Notes under the pieces: generated by a model
What the model saw: the letters and a program-made list of their open reading frames with translations, nothing else
What the model was told of the DNA's origin: nothing
The model's database searches: none
In this document: positions 29,741 to 57,746 of the stretch, piece by piece
How the letters are laid out: each line of letters starts with the position of its first letter
Position numbering within the stretch: position 1 is the first letter of the stretch
NCBI GenBank assembly: GCA_947044405.1
Contig: CAMRHE010000360.1
Span: 1,608,501-1,672,500 of the forward strand
DNA length: 64,000 nt
Direction of reading: 5' to 3'
DNA from: Leptodactylus fallax
Taxonomy: Eukaryota > Chordata > Amphibia > Anura > Leptodactylidae
Position numbers and translations under genes: made by a program

Positions 29741-32230
29741 CGCAGTAGGTATGGCATTTGATGCATTTCCCCAGAGTCCATACTCATCCGGCACTCACCC
29801 CTTACCTGTTCCCTATTGGTGCTACTCCAACCAGAATGGTTGCCTTGGGTCAGGGCCCCGAGAGCTTCCAAACCATGCTCTTCCCTGCCTCCCTGCTAGC
29901 CTCCATGCTCAGTCTTCTGCTTTGCAGCTTAACCCTGCTATATTGCCCCTCATCTGAGACACCCTTCTACTGTCTTAGACTGGAAATCTTACATCTGCTG
30001 CTCACAAAGGGGTACATGGAAAAATTTTTAGAGAGACTTGAAAATTTATGTAAATAGGAATTGGGTACCCTGAGAGCAGAGGTCCATACTCTAGATACTA
30101 GTGCATTTCTTGGCTGTGGATCACACTGCGGTATCTGCTGCTGTAGATGTTTTTTCCTCTAAGTGGGATGTACATGACCAACATATGAAGCAGCTTTACG
30201 GATTACATGATGATGCTGAGATAGGCAATAGACAATATAATACTAGGAGTCAGAGTTTACCAGAGGCCACCAAGACGGCTGATCTTATCCCAACCCTACA
30301 AGGCATTTTTTGCAAGATTCTTGACCACCCAGTTGGAGATGAACTGGAGATAGATCAGATCACATAGTGCTGGGCCCACTTAAGCCTGATGTTAATAAAG
30401 GCTGTGATGTATCTACTGCCTACAACATTATCGAGTTAAAGAGGCGGAAGTGAGAAATCTTGAAGTGGTGGACTTTTCTCACTCTTATTCAGGACCTCTC
30501 ATGCTCCAAACTTCTTCAACTCAGAGTCATAAGTCCGCTCCATGACTTTCAGTATTTCTGCGTCTTCCGATTCCAGCTTCGAAAACCCCAATGATTTGAC
30601 GAACTTTCTTGTGTCTCTGGAGCTGCCACCTCTCAATCTGCCTGATTGGTCTGTATTACTGTCGGTGTCGTCTAGGCCTTCTCAACATAAGGCTGGTGCT
30701 CGGCTGGGAGATGGCGGGTGAAGATGTGTATTGCCTTAATGTGGACTGACTACTTACAAGATGGCGTTGAGGCCTGGCCTGATAACAATCACCTTCTACA
30801 GGGTCTTATTTCTAAGTTTTCTGCTTTGTATTCAGTTTGTTGGGGATTAACTTTGCCTTTAATTGTTCTCATCGATGTTAGCATGGGTTAAATGAGGATG
30901 TGTTTTTTTTCCATTTTTATTGTTCTTTTGGGTTACCGAGTTAATATGTTACTTCTAGTGAGGTATGACAAATACACCACCTTATCTAGAAGGCGTGCCC
31001 GGTCTCCACTCTTATATCTGTGTAACTATCCAGGGTAGATGTTATAGATATTGGATTCCTAGCATCTTGGATTTTACACTTTAAATCAAGTCATGTGCCT
31101 GAACTTCATAATCGCCATTATACTTTGTGGGTGCATAGCGGTAACCGGGATTCCAAATCCAAAGGAGTATCCATAGCCTTCCGTAAGTCCCTGCCCTATA
31201 GGATTCTTGACGCACTTGTGGACTCGGGGCAGATATGTTTTCACACGCATATTTACATTATTGGCAGTGTATACTATTGGCCTAAGGTGGACCAGATTAG
31301 ATCTCTACAGAGTTTATTGTCCATGGTCAAGTAATTTCTAGAGGGGGTGTTGCTCCTCGGGGAAGATTTTAACATTATAATGGACCCTCTTGTTGACTCA
31401 TCTGCTGGAAAACTACTGGTTCCTCGCTCTTCGATCTGCACAGCACAGGAGGCCCTGTATGCCCAGAGATTAGCGTAAGTGTGGAAGGTCTTGCACCCAA
31501 CCACTAGAGATTACACTTACTTCTCACCAGCCCACGGTACCCACAGCCAAATTGATATGATCTTCACTTCACAATTGGCTTTGACTTTTAAGCCCAGAGC
31601 AAGTTTTGGTACGGCCGTACGATCAGACCATGCGCTGGTTTTACTTTCCCCCTGGATCTGAGGCTAGAGAGTGGACGTGGCAGCTCAATAAGGCTCTATT
31701 GAAAGACGTAGCATCGTGCCATTGAGGCAGCGATCGCAGATTTAGTTGCGAACTAGACTGCTTGCATAAACAACTCTCTGACTCAGATGTTTTTACTGAG
31801 CTCACGGTGGTTTGTGATCAATTGAAGGAAGTGACCTCGTGTAAGTCCCGGTGAATGTGGAACGCCATCGTGGCTCCCTATTTGAATATTCCAATAGACG
31901 TGGGCGGGCCCATTTATAACACCTGAGAACGGGTTCGGTATAAATTCCCTTCCATAGAGACTCCAGACAACTGAAAGTCGTGATCTGCATTGTATTGCTG
32001 ACTTATTTAGAGCTTATTATGACTCCCTGTATAACATCCTAGGGCATTATGTAGACTTAGACTCTGACCATGACTTGCGCATTGTGACTTACATACAGGA
32101 CCGTTATGGTCTATGATGAGACATGGAGATGAACTAGACAGGCCCTTTGGTGTGGAAGAGACTGGGAAGGAGATTTCATCTCAAGGAGGAAGAGCCTGGG
32201 CTGTGATGGTTTTATGGCCATGTTCTTTAA
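29741..32230 (+). pseudogene. L1-clade (Tx1-like) LINE relic: ORF1 and endonuclease
   Basis: On the plus strand an ORF1-like segment at about 30220-30360 reads SLPEATKTADLIPTLQGIFC then DHPVGDELEID, matching the RNA-binding ORF1 of L1-clade elements. Further on, 31095-31670 carries broken endonuclease pieces: GVSIAFRKSLPYRILDALVD, then an EDFNIIMDPLVD segment (GDFN with the Gly changed), YFSPAHGTHSQIDMIF and SDHALVLLSPW. Stops and frame changes are frequent and the sequence fades near 32230 before any reverse transcriptase motif. It is an old, inactive insertion lying between the GSTP copies. Confidence 0.7.
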
Positions 32231-32885
32231 TAGGTTCAAAGTCTTAGCATAGGTCATCAATTAAAGACTGGCAGAGGAACGACACCTGGGGCCCTGACCA
32301 ATCAGCTGTTAGAAGAGGCTGCAGCATTCAGGTGAGTGCTGTAGTCTCTTCAATACTTACCAAGTACATACCATACATTTGTATAGCAGCTGTACTTGGT
32401 TATGGAGGCTTAGTCCTTTTACTTGAATGTGACAGATGTGATCAGGCCAGGTGACATAAGAATGTGATGTCACATGCCCTGTGAAGTGGAACTCAGGTCA
32501 ACAATTGAAGATTCGCGGGGACCCCTAATTGACGACCTATCCCAAGTTCTGGAAAATCCCTTTAATTTTTGTTCTTAATTAATGCTTAAGTGGTCTCTTC
32601 CAGCTGAACCCAGGAAATTACTTAAAGGGGTTTTTCAGAACTTATTCGTAGTCTATCCTAAGGAGAAGTCATATGTGTGTGATCTGCGGGGGGTCCAACA
32701 CCTGGGACTCAGGAAAAGCAAGAAAAATCAGTGCCCACAGCTTCCTAAAGAGGATTCTTACAAGCCAAATATATATTATAAAAATATAGTTGAACAACCA
32801 CCAGGGGGTTGAACTGAAAGTGAACTGTGTCTCCTCCCCCCCAGATGAATTTAGAAACCACCAGACAAAAATTTTGCTGAAATAT
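32231..32885. other. dispersed repeat fragments downstream of GSTP copy 2
   Basis: The stretch 32245-32560 is bracketed by aggtcatcaatta and its diverged inverse attgacgacctatcc, the ends of a dispersed element. The stretch 32622-32720 begins aaaggggtttttcagaactt, a repeat start seen also near 48340. No gene. Confidence 0.45.
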
Positions 32886-32891
32886 TTTATT
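32886..32891 (-). terminator. candidate poly(A) signal of GSTP copy 2
   Basis: AATAAA on the minus strand, about 220 bases after the stop codon, at the end of the region that aligns with the 3' side of copy 1. Confidence 0.5.
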
Positions 32892-33109
32892 TTCAATAAG
32901 CCAGGACTTATTATTCACAGCATTTACTGTGCGTCTAGCTATGCACTAGGGTTACAGAGGTAGTGACAGAATTATCATAGATGACAATAAATTCCTCGGT
33001 TGTGGACGTGAGAGAGATCGGCAGCAGGCACTTCCATGGTCACTTCTAGGCTCAGATGCTACGGGTGGGTTTATGGCCGTCTGGATTCCTGGTCGTTTCT
33101 TCTCGGTGC

Positions 33110-47960
<14,851 letters not shown>

Positions 47961-48010
47961 GAGGCAGAGACAGCCGAGAATAGTGAGGCTCGGCCCCTCT
48001 AGTCACACGT

Positions 48011-51000
48011 ATGTCCTGCCTCATAGGTGTATAGCGGGTCTGAGGTAATGGCTGTCACAGCATGGAGCAGGCTGCGAATATATAACATCTTGTTATAAGG
48101 TCGTATTTACACGAGACAGGCTTTTTTTGTGTTACCCACAGTATTATAGTGGAAAGCCTGATAGAAACAGCCATGAATCTGCCCATGTAGCCTGCACAGC
48201 TATTCCTTCACACCTCCCCATAGCTATGCACACTTGGCATGACTGAGCCGGAGCCTAAGGCTGAGGCCTCACTTTGCTGAAAAGCAGCAGATAAAATGCA
48301 GGATTTTACCATCCCAACAGAGTGAATGAGATTTTATTTAAAGGGGTTGTCCAGGAAATACAATTTTTTTTTCCTGGAGGTTGGGGATGGTGAAAAATAA
48401 AAAAAACATACTTATGTCTCGTCTGACACTGTCCAGTCCCGCGGCGCCCTGGGTCTTACTCCGGCAGAAATCCCCACCACACATGGCCGCTGAGGCCTAA
48501 TAAATGGACCCCGGATGTCACAGGTGACGTATGCGAGTGACGTCTCTGTTCTTTTCCTTGGGTCTATGGATGACCTCAGTGATCACGTGCTACGATTTCC
48601 AAAACCATTGCGGTTTTAGAAATCGCAGCATGTCAATTACACCTACGGAAACACCGGTGTTTTCCCTATAGGTATAATGGAAGCAGAAAGTCCACAGAGG
48701 TTTCTGTGAGAAGCCCTGCGGGGAAAACTGCAATGCATTGCCTAGGTGGTTTTTCACACAGCGTTTTTTTGCTGCGGCCTGCTACATGGCACCTTAGCCT
48801 AAAGCGGCTTTCCAGTCAAACCGGAAAAACCTAGCTAAACTATAGCGTGCAATGCAATCCAAAAAACGTTGCAGCCTGTAATGGAACTGCCAGCATTTAG
48901 AAATGCATTAGTGATCAGACCCCTTAGGGTTCAAGACCCCTATGGGATCTAATAATTGTAGTACAAAAGAAAAAAATCAAATCACCCCCCTTTCCCTAGA
49001 ACACATATAAAAGTTAAAAAAAAAAAAAAGTGAAACACATACACATTAGGTATCCCTGTGTCTAAAAATGCCCGATCTACAAACTTATAATAACATTTTT
49101 CCTGTACGATGAACTCCATAGCAGGAAAAAAAAATCAAAAGAGCCAAACCGCTGTTTTATCACTGTTTCGCCTCACATACAATTTTGTATAAAAAGCAAT
49201 CAAAATAATAGACATTCCCCAAAATGGTATAACTACAAAGTACTTCTGGCCCCGCACAGAAACAGCCCTCATATGGCTCTGTGAACGGACGAATAAAAAA
49301 GTTATGAGGTTTGGAAGGCAGGGAGACAAAAATCCAACAATGCCTGTAGCAGGAAGGGGTTAACATGCCGCATTTTCCGCAGCATTTTTTTCTACATTTT
49401 TTGGAGATTAGGTAATACATAGGGGTTGTTTTTCTGCAGTGTTTCTGCAACTTTTGGCCTCATCCTCATAAGTATCTCTGAAAGACAGAGACAAAGTCTT
49501 ATTGTTATACTTTTTTGTCACTACCTGTGACGTCCCGTGTCCTCTCCTTAGGCCACTTATTGGCCTCAGCAGTCACGTGTGACATGGACTTGGCCAGAAG
49601 AAAACAGCAGAACTGCAGGACTGGACCGCACTGGGGACAGGTGAGTATGGTTTTTTTATTTATTTTTTTTCACCTTCCACAGCCTAATTTAAAATATAAT
49701 TTTTATCCGGGACAATAGACCTCAGAGATCTGCTATTCATTGATTGAACGATACAGAGCCCCTATTATACTGATATACAGTGGCCTAATCATACCACCTG
49801 TTCAAGTCCACCGAAGGAAATGATTCACATGGCTGTGGATAATGGCCATGCGACGGACAGAGCACTGGTCATCTACTGTTATAGTCTATGCCTGCTAAGG
49901 AACATCGAGTTTGACTCTGCTCCGCCTGTTCATCAGAACGATTCCTGATATCCTCCTCTAACCCCTGTTGTCAACACGTTGTTTCCGCTCACAGGATTGC
50001 CTCTTGCTGGATATTTTTCCTCGCTCACACCAGTTTTGGTATGCTCTCCACACCACTGTACCAGGAAACCCCACAAGATGGCAGTGTATGAAATCCTGGT
50101 CCGGCTAGTCTAGATCAGATGACCAGGTTTGTCTCCAGGTCACTCGGATGAATGGATTTTCCCATCTACTGTGGATTTACACTGGAACTCATCCACCGGA
50201 AAACTGGAGTCACATGTCTAATATCCATATAGGGGAACACAGGTAGTGAAAGGACAGGTGTCTTACACTACAGTAGGTTCACACTAGCGTCACCTTGCCA
50301 TTGTTCGGGTCCGTTGGGGAACAGTGGTTGCACACGGAGCCTGGCAGACCCCATTGACTATAATAGGATCCGTCGTTTTTAAACTGAAACCAGCAGAGGA
50401 AAAAGTCCTCTGTGCAGGACTTTTCGTGTAGATTTTCGGCGGAAACTGTGCCAGGGTATCCAATGGGGTCTTAAGTGGCCATTCAGTGTATTTTGGAAAT
50501 ATACATTCATTTAAGGAAATTTCACGATTAGACAGCAACTGGACGAGTAAGCATCTTGTTCTCAGTATGTAGGGTCTGGTCATGTGCATATCCTATGACC
50601 TTGCTCTGCTCGTGATAACAAACATCAAAGACGGAGAAGCAACAAAGAAGCAGGGTTGTGACTACGAGGGTCAAATCCTCAGACACAAGGTCAGCATCAT
50701 AGTTTTATGTAAGAGCTGCCGTATCTTCTCTGCCATACATATAGATAGACACCAGACAATGTACAACTCTTTAAACCTTGGTGCCTGTTCAGTATTCCCT
50801 TGGACCATTAGCCTAAAACCTTCCTCAATCCCTTCTGTAAAGAATTCTGCCCAGCTGGTCCCTAAATGGTTTGTTTAACCCTTTAATGACACAACGTAGT
50901 TTGTACGTTAATACTCAGCAACTGTTTTCATATTTTCGTTCGCTGCCTTCCAAAATTGATAACTTTTATTTTTCTGTTGACATAGCTAAGTGAGGGCTTA

Positions 51001-51191
51001 TTCTTTGCGTGATGAGTTGTACTTTCATTTGGGGACATTTTGGGGTACATATAATATTTTGATTAGCTTTCATTTACTTTTTTGGGGGGGGGAGAGGGTT
51101 CCGAAAAAAACCAATTATTTTTTGGATTTTGTTTTTACAGTGTTCACTCTGCATTAACAATTACACAGCAACTTTGTCTGGTGGGTCATTA
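48011..51191. other. upstream of GSTP copy 2: repeats, no gene
   Basis: The stretch 48590-48800 belongs to the gcatgtcaattacacc/ttttccctataggtataatgg dispersed family shared with 55690-55970. The stretches 48930-49330 and 50880-51190 look like opposite-strand copies of one long repeat (actttttattttt ... gagggcttattctttgcgtg). No coding exon seen. Confidence 0.5.
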
Positions 51192-51578
51192 CTAGAGATG
51201 AGTGAATTTCTCAAAAGTTCGATTCGGCAGTTCGATTCGAAGTTCCAAAAAAAAATTGCCTTCGATCTGAATTACTTCGCGGTGAATAAACAGCTATTTC
51301 TGGGCTACAGAGAGACGGGGTGGGCGGCAAAATTTCGGAAGCCCTTGGATGCCGCGGTCATGTCTCTCTCTTTTCATCACGACAACTTTTATTCATGTGG
51401 AAGGATCTGCTAACAAGCAAAGACACGCCTACCCAATCACATCACTAGAGAATATCTTGTGACCGTCTGATGTCACAAAGGTCCTTACTAAACATTCGTT
51501 ACCACGAAGCATCAGGAAATCGGAATCGTGGAGAATCGAAGATTACCAATTCTGCAGAATCGATTCGCTCATCTCTAG
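51192..51578. mobile_element. PIF/Harbinger-like MITE nested in another repeat, 387 bp
   Basis: The ends are ctagagatgagtgaat and attcgctcatctctag, flanked by TTA on both sides. The host repeat continues on both sides (gggtcatta before, ttattacggcgatacc after), which gives the insertion boundary. No transposase frame. Confidence 0.8.
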
Positions 51579-52250
51579 TTATTACGGCGATACCATATTT
51601 ATATTGGTTTTATTATGTTTTACCACTATTACTTAATAAAATGCCATTTTTCAAAAATAAACAATTTTCTTGGGGTCACCGTATTTTGATGTCTATAAAT
51701 TTTGCTGTGTGTGTATATATATATTTATATATCTGATATATTTTATGGATAGCACGGACTTCTACCCACATTCGGATACCTTACTTGTTTACTTTATGCA
51801 TTTTTTAAAAGGTTTTTAACTTTTTATTATTTATTTGGAAAACTTTCTTTTACACTTTTTTAATTTTTTTTTCTGTCCCACAAGGAAACTGGAACCTGGG
51901 ATCTGCTGATCCCCAGTGCAATGTACTGCAGTACTCCTGTATTGCAGTACATGTCACACAGTATCCCTATGTGCAATAAGGAAAGGCAGCCAGGAGGCTG
52001 TTGCTTGGCCTTCTGACTACAATGGCAATCCCCACTATCTCATCATGGAGGATCCAAGGGGCTGAAGGGGGAGCCATTTTATCCCTAACCACCCAGATGC
52101 CATGATCACAGTTGATCACAGCATCTGAAGGGTTAAGGAGCAGGAGTATTTTTTTGTCACTGGCAGATAGTCCCAGGTCCAAGCTATGTAATATAACTGA
52201 GACCTGGGAACCATGCCGCAGGCAGAGCTCCTATACACTGAAGCTAACTA
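51579..52250. other. continuation of the interrupted repeat, no gene
   Basis: Repeat sequence continues to about 51700 (ttattatgttttaccactat), then a short AT-rich stretch and unclassified DNA up to the Tc1 element. Confidence 0.4.
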
Positions 52251-53890
52251 CAGTCATATGAAAAAGTTTGGGCACCCCTATTAATCTTAATCATTTTTAG
52301 TTCTAAATATTTGGGTGTTTGCAACAGCCATTTCAATTTGATATATCTAATAACTGATGGACACAGTAATATTTCAGGATTGAAATGAGGTTTATTGTAC
52401 TAACAGAAAATGTGCAATATGCATTAAACCAAAATTTGACCGGTGCAAAAATTTGGGTACCCTTATCATTTTATTGATTTGAATACTCCTAACTACTTTT
52501 TACTGACTTACTGAAGCACAAAATTGGTTTTGTAACCTCACTGAGCTTTGAACTTCATAGCCAGGTGTATCCAATCATGAGAAAAGGTATTTAAGGTGGC
52601 CAATTGCAAGTTGTTCTCCTATTTGAATCTCCTCTGAAGAGTGGCATCATGGGCTCCTCAAAACAACTCTCAAATGATCTGAAAACAAAGATTTTTGTTC
52701 AGGGGAAGGATACAAAAAGTTGTCTCAGAGATTTAGCCTGTCAGTTTCCACTGTGAGGATCATAGTAAGGAAATGGAAGACCACAGGGACAGTTCTTGTT
52801 AAGCCCAGAAGTGGCAGGCCAAGAAAAATATCAGAAAGGCAGAGAAGAAGAATGGTGAGAACAGTCAAGGACAATCCACAGACCACCTCCAAAGAGCTGC
52901 GGCATCATCTTGCTGCAGATGGTGTCACTGTGCATCGGTCAACAATACAGCACACTTTGCACAAGGAGAAGCTGTATGGGAGAGTGATGCGAAAGAAGCC
53001 GTTTCTGAAAGCACGCCATAAACAGAGTCGCCTGAGGTATGCAAAAGCACATTTGGACAAGCCAGCTTCATTTTGGAAGAAGGTCCTGTGGACTGATGAA
53101 ACAAAGATTGAGTTGTTTGGTCATACTAAAAAGGCGTTATACATGGCGTCAAAAAAACACAGCATTCCAAGAAAAACACTTGCTACCCACTGTAAAATTT
53201 GGTGGAGGTTCCATCATGCTTTAGGGCTGTGTGGCCAATGCCGGCACCGGGAATCTTGTTAAAGTTGAGGGTCGCATGGATTCAACTCAGTATCAGCAGA
53301 TTCTTGAGAATAATGTACAAGAATCAGTGACGAATTTGAAGTTACGCCGGGGATGGATATTTCAGCAAGACAATGATCCAAAACACAGCTCCAAATCTAC
53401 TCAGGCATTCATGCAGAGGAACAATTACAATGTTCTGGAATGGCCATTCCAGTCCCCAGACCTGAATATCATTGAACATCTGTGGGATAATTTGAAGCGG
53501 GCTGTCCATGCTCGGCGACCATCAAACTTAACTGAACTGGAATTGTTTTGTAAAGAGGAATGGTCAAAAATACCTTCATCCAGGATCCAGGAACTGATTA
53601 AAAGCTACAGGAAGCGACTAGAGGCTGTTATTTTTGCAAAAGGAGGATCTACTAAATATTAATGTCACTTTTCTGTTGAGGTGCCCATACTTTTGCACCG
53701 GTCAAATTTTGGTTTAATGCATATTGCACATTTTCTGTTAGTACAATAAACCTCATTTCAATCCTGAAATATTACTGTGTCCATCAGTTATTAGATATAT
53801 CAAATTGAAATGGCTGTTGCAAACACCCAAATATTTAGAACTAAAAATGATTAAGATTAATAGGGGTGCCCAAACTTTTTCATATGACTG
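52251..53890 (+). mobile_element. Tc1-like element with terminal repeats of about 210 bp
   Basis: 1640 bp from cagtcatatgaaaaagtttg to its inverse, flanked by TA. The terminal inverted repeats are unusually long, over about 210 bases, and nearly identical, ending around accggtgcaaaa. A different family from the element at 43168. Confidence 0.92.
52649..53662 (+). pseudogene. Tc1-like transposase with two frameshifts and a nonsense codon
   Basis: The start is MGSSKQLSNDLKTKIF at 52649. A frameshift near 52715 moves to the frame with LSVSTVRIIVRKWKTTG, SGRPRKISERQRRR and WTDETKIELFG (first Asp). A second shift near 53170 and a TAG inside GGGSIML*GC (where the family has Trp) break it again. 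The last frame (to 53662) carries FQQDNDPKHSSK (second Asp) and SPDLNIIEHLWDNLK (Glu), ending GGSTKY. All three catalytic residues of DD34E are recognisable but not in one frame, so the copy cannot make transposase. Its ends are well preserved and could still be acted on by a related enzyme. Confidence 0.92.
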
Positions 53891-53892
53891 TA

Positions 53893-56800
53893 TATGCTCA
53901 TCGCAACGAAGTAGTATGATACAGGGGTTATCCTGCTTAGTTTCACTGGGGATTTGCTATTTACCAGGGGCAAATTTACCGCCTCCCTATTCTTCCCATA
54001 TTTATTCTTATTGTCTTCCAAGCTGCATTTCGAGCAGGCATGTCTAAATTTACAAGTTCTCTAAAATTGGCCTCACACATTAGATTTTTTTGGCCAAAAT
54101 GGCTGATTCAGCCAGGCAGAAGTCGCGAAAGGTTCTACACAACTGGTCGATGGCAAACTTTAGATCGGCAATGCTGGATAACTTCGGCCAAATGTAGGAC
54201 GAATGGAAAAGTATTTGGCATGGTCAGCTGCTTTTAGTCACTCACCAGCCAACTTGCATTTGAAGCAAGTATCCTAAGGATATATGTTATTCTGTCACTA
54301 GCATTGAGAGACTGTTACCATGACCTACAGAAATCTGTACTATGAGAGTGCCACACGTGGTTGACCCGAGAACTATGCAGATTTATATGTTGCAGGCCTT
54401 TGCCTATAGGTTGTTACAGTAGGTTCTTATTGGATGAACACTCATGAAGTCATCATGGGACCAGCTGGCTGCAGAAGGTGTCAGCCAAAGCAGATGACCT
54501 GACCATAAATTGTGCGATTTAGGAAGGCAGTGCGTGTTGTACATTGCACACAATCGAAAGAGAAGAAACAAAGCACCACAGGAGTTATGGTAACACGTCC
54601 CCAGGTGTGCCAAGGCATACAACATGTTACTATGCAGTGTTTAATAAAGCCACAAGAGGATTTGATCATGAGCTTGTGAGGAGTGAAATACTAGCGTCCT
54701 GTTTCATAATCTAAGCCAAAGCTGTTTACGACGACCTATGCTGCTAGTCACATTATACAACTCTTGGTGATGTACACGTCATGGTGGAGCTGTAAAATAA
54801 CCTGCGTGGCCATTGCCACGTGTCAATTCTGGGCTGCTGGTGAAACTGAATTGACCACTGCTCAATTTTGGGGGTTCACCACCCATAGGAGATGGAATAG
54901 ATACGAGCTATATACACTAGTATCTGGTGCAAATATTCTAATATCTGCTAAATGCTGCTAGAGACCATGCCCCACCCTGCCAAACCCACTCTCTGGAAAA
55001 ATGGTGTGCAAGGCACAGATGCGGCAAAGGTTACAGTGAATGCATTGTAGCATAGTAGATAAGGTTGGAAGAAGACATCAAGTCCAACCTATAATCCTGC
55101 TGTGTTGATCCAGAGAAAGGCAAAAACCACATGAGGCCGATGTCAAAGTCAGGAGAAAAAAAAACTTCTTCCTGACTCCAAATCTGACAATCAGAATAAA
55201 ACCCTGGATCAACTTTTCATCTCCAAAAGCCTAATATCCATAACCTGTAATCATTTTTCCTTTCAAAAAAGGCATCCAGACCCCTTTTGAGCATTTGATG
55301 TATGCACATGGAGCTTTCCTGATGAATACGGCAAACATACTCTGCAAATGCAGTGTGACAGTAGCCCAAGCGTACATTCACATCTGTCAGTTTTACGCTA
55401 GGTTCACACCTGCGTTGGGGGTTTCTGTTCTTTGGGTACGTGAAAAACGGAAACCCAATCTGCTTAAATAGAGGTTACCTGCGGTCCCATAGACTATAAT
55501 GGAGTCCGCTGAGTTTCCACCTGAAAAATGCGTAGAGAAAAGCGATGCTTGCAGGACTTTTCTCTCCGTATTTTTCAATTGGAATGGGGGACAGAATCCC
55601 GGAATGGTCACCGAATGAAAGAGAAGAGCACACCTCCCCAAGGCCACATGTAGCGAAACACAGCTAAAAAAGCACCGTGGAGAAGAACGCTGCAGAAATG
55701 CATCATGATTTTTTCTGCAGCGTTTTTCATTGCAGTTTCTCAGTGTTTTCCTCTGCGGAATTTCTGCCCCTATTATACCTATATGGAAAATTCCAGTGTT
55801 TCCACAGGCATAATTGACATGTTACAATTTCCAAAAACACAAGCGTTTTTGAAAAAGCAGTTTTTCCGCTGCAGATTTTTTTCTGATATGTGTGGATAGG
55901 CTTAGCCAGAATCCCATCCACTTTGCAGGTACTGTAACACACAGCGTTTTCGCAAAGAAGGGTTTCAGACTTAGCAACATACAGTGACCATATGAAGGAG
56001 CACACTCAAGCTGGTTTTACGCCTTCTTCATGTTGTGTTTTTACACTACAGTCAGCACATGAGCTGGAAATATTTGGCTCAAATGCTACATTCACATGAC
56101 AAAAGTACTTTTTCCATGGCTAAGAATACACCCGAGGGTAACCATTTTCATGGATCCGTCATAGACTAAACAGACTACTATTACAATATGGTGGTAGACA
56201 ATGGAGCTCTCGGAGTTATACTTGAAAAAACTCCTGCCATATACCTCTGATGGAAGACAAAAGCATGATGTGAACAGAGTTTAACATGTACTGTATCAGT
56301 TCCACAGTGTTGAGCTCAACAGTGAATGAGGCACCTTTAGCTTCTTTATATTTACAGCGCATGTTTGGGATCATAATGGCCTGATTAATATTTTATAAGA
56401 CTTTCTGGCTCTTCACTATTGAACGCTGTGTCCCTATTGTGCGGCAGATTGTGCCCCACAGAAACATTTAGAAGATCAGATGTCAGCTGAGTCTGATGAA
56501 ACCCAGGAATGATTTCTCAGCTCTGTCTTCTTATCTGTTACTTGTCAGGGGCCGAGGCTTGTTACCTGTTCATAATTGAAGAGACACGTGATCTCGTAAC
56601 TACCATAGCCATCTATAATTAAGGAATACTGAGTCGGGGGGGGGGGGGGTTGGCGCCCCATGGACTTGGCTTAGAATTAGAAGGAACATTTTTAATGGAA
56701 TGTCAATAGTTGATTTTGGTACATACCAGTGTGCGAGAGCAGACCATTATACTAATGTAGAACCTTATATGGTGACAATTGGCTGTTGATGCCTATTTGG

Positions 56801-56965
56801 TAATTACTCTACGACATACATAATAAATGCGGAGGTTTCATCTTCTGAAATGTAATACTCGAGCAAGTAAAAGAACAGTTGGGTAGGTCTATTTAGTTAT
56901 TCGCGTGGCTGACTGGTACATGGACGGAAGTACAGACACGGCCAAGTGATGTTCTTCTTCTTAAG
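53893..56965. other. gene-free interval with dispersed repeats
   Basis: The stretch 55035-55260 (aaggttggaagaagacatca ... aagtccaacctataatcctg) resembles the 3' end of CR1-type LINEs or a SINE sharing it. The stretch 55388-55640 is a decayed MITE of the family at 58741, with the shared core catagactataatggagtcc. The stretch 55690-55970 is the dispersed family of 48590-48800. A G run lies at 56636-56649. Confidence 0.5.
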
Positions 56966-57203
56966 AGAAACCCAACGATCCCTGAATGAGAACCATGACA
57001 GTGGGACGGCTAGACGAAGCACGAAAGGTTCTCGAAAGAAACACATGAAGTGTAAGTCCAAAAGCAAATCTGTGGATGAGGCACCAGAGGGTCACACAGA
57101 AAGAGAAGACACTGTCCCAGCCAGGGAGGAGAGGATCCCTATTTCGGAGACCCCTGTGCTAAAATCTCTTAGGGAAAGACTGAAGCGCAACTCAGGATTA
57201 CAG
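56966..57203 (+). CDS. candidate internal exon of an unidentified gene
   Basis: An open stretch is bounded by a pyrimidine-rich acceptor (ttcttcttcttaag) and a donor (CAG|GTAGGAG). It would code about 79 residues, lysine-, serine- and glutamate-rich: SLNENHDSGTARRST, KKHMKCKSKSKSVDE and ETPVLKSLRERLKRNSGLQ at the end. The composition is that of a disordered, nuclear-type protein and is unlike the transposon proteins in this window. I do not recognise the family and see no partner exon in the window, so it may be an exon of a larger plus-strand gene or a chance frame. Confidence 0.3.
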
Positions 57204-57299
57204 GTAGGAGATTCACAGAACAGAAGTTTCTCTTGTTACGTAAGTGAAATTTTATTTATGGCGGTGTAATTTTTATGTGTTACTGCTACGACAACATTA

Positions 57300-57342
57300 C
57301 AATATCCCGTTGGGATTAATAAAGTCACGTTGTATTGTATCA
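57300..57342 (+). mobile_element. LINE 3' tail fragment (L2-like)
   Basis: gttgggattaataaagtcac followed by gttgtattgtatc resembles the short 3' end of L2-type LINEs, an extremely truncated insertion. Confidence 0.4.
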
Positions 57343-57746
57343 TTGTTCTACAGTGCAAAAAGCAAATCCTAACTTTCCCAACTTTTATTTAGTCTATAAA
57401 ATCATTGTAAATACACGCATTGACCAAAATAATCCAGCCCCAAGAATTGGTTGTTGTCCTGTCCTGAAGCTTCTTCAGTGTGATGTAATGATGATGTATA
57501 GAAGTGATTACAATATTACAGCCAAAGGAGAAGGTTATTGAGGAAATTGAGTGGAGGTACTAGGACCAGGGAGTGCCATTTCCACTTCAAACAGCAGATC
57601 TATGGGGGTCCCAGATGTTGGGACCCTGCTGTTCCTAAATTAGTGGAAATCCACTTTAGGCTGAGTCCCCACATTGCGGAAACGCAGCTTTTTTTTTTTT
57701 TTTTTGCAGATTTTGCTGTGGTTTTTTTGAGCCAAAGCCAGGAGTG

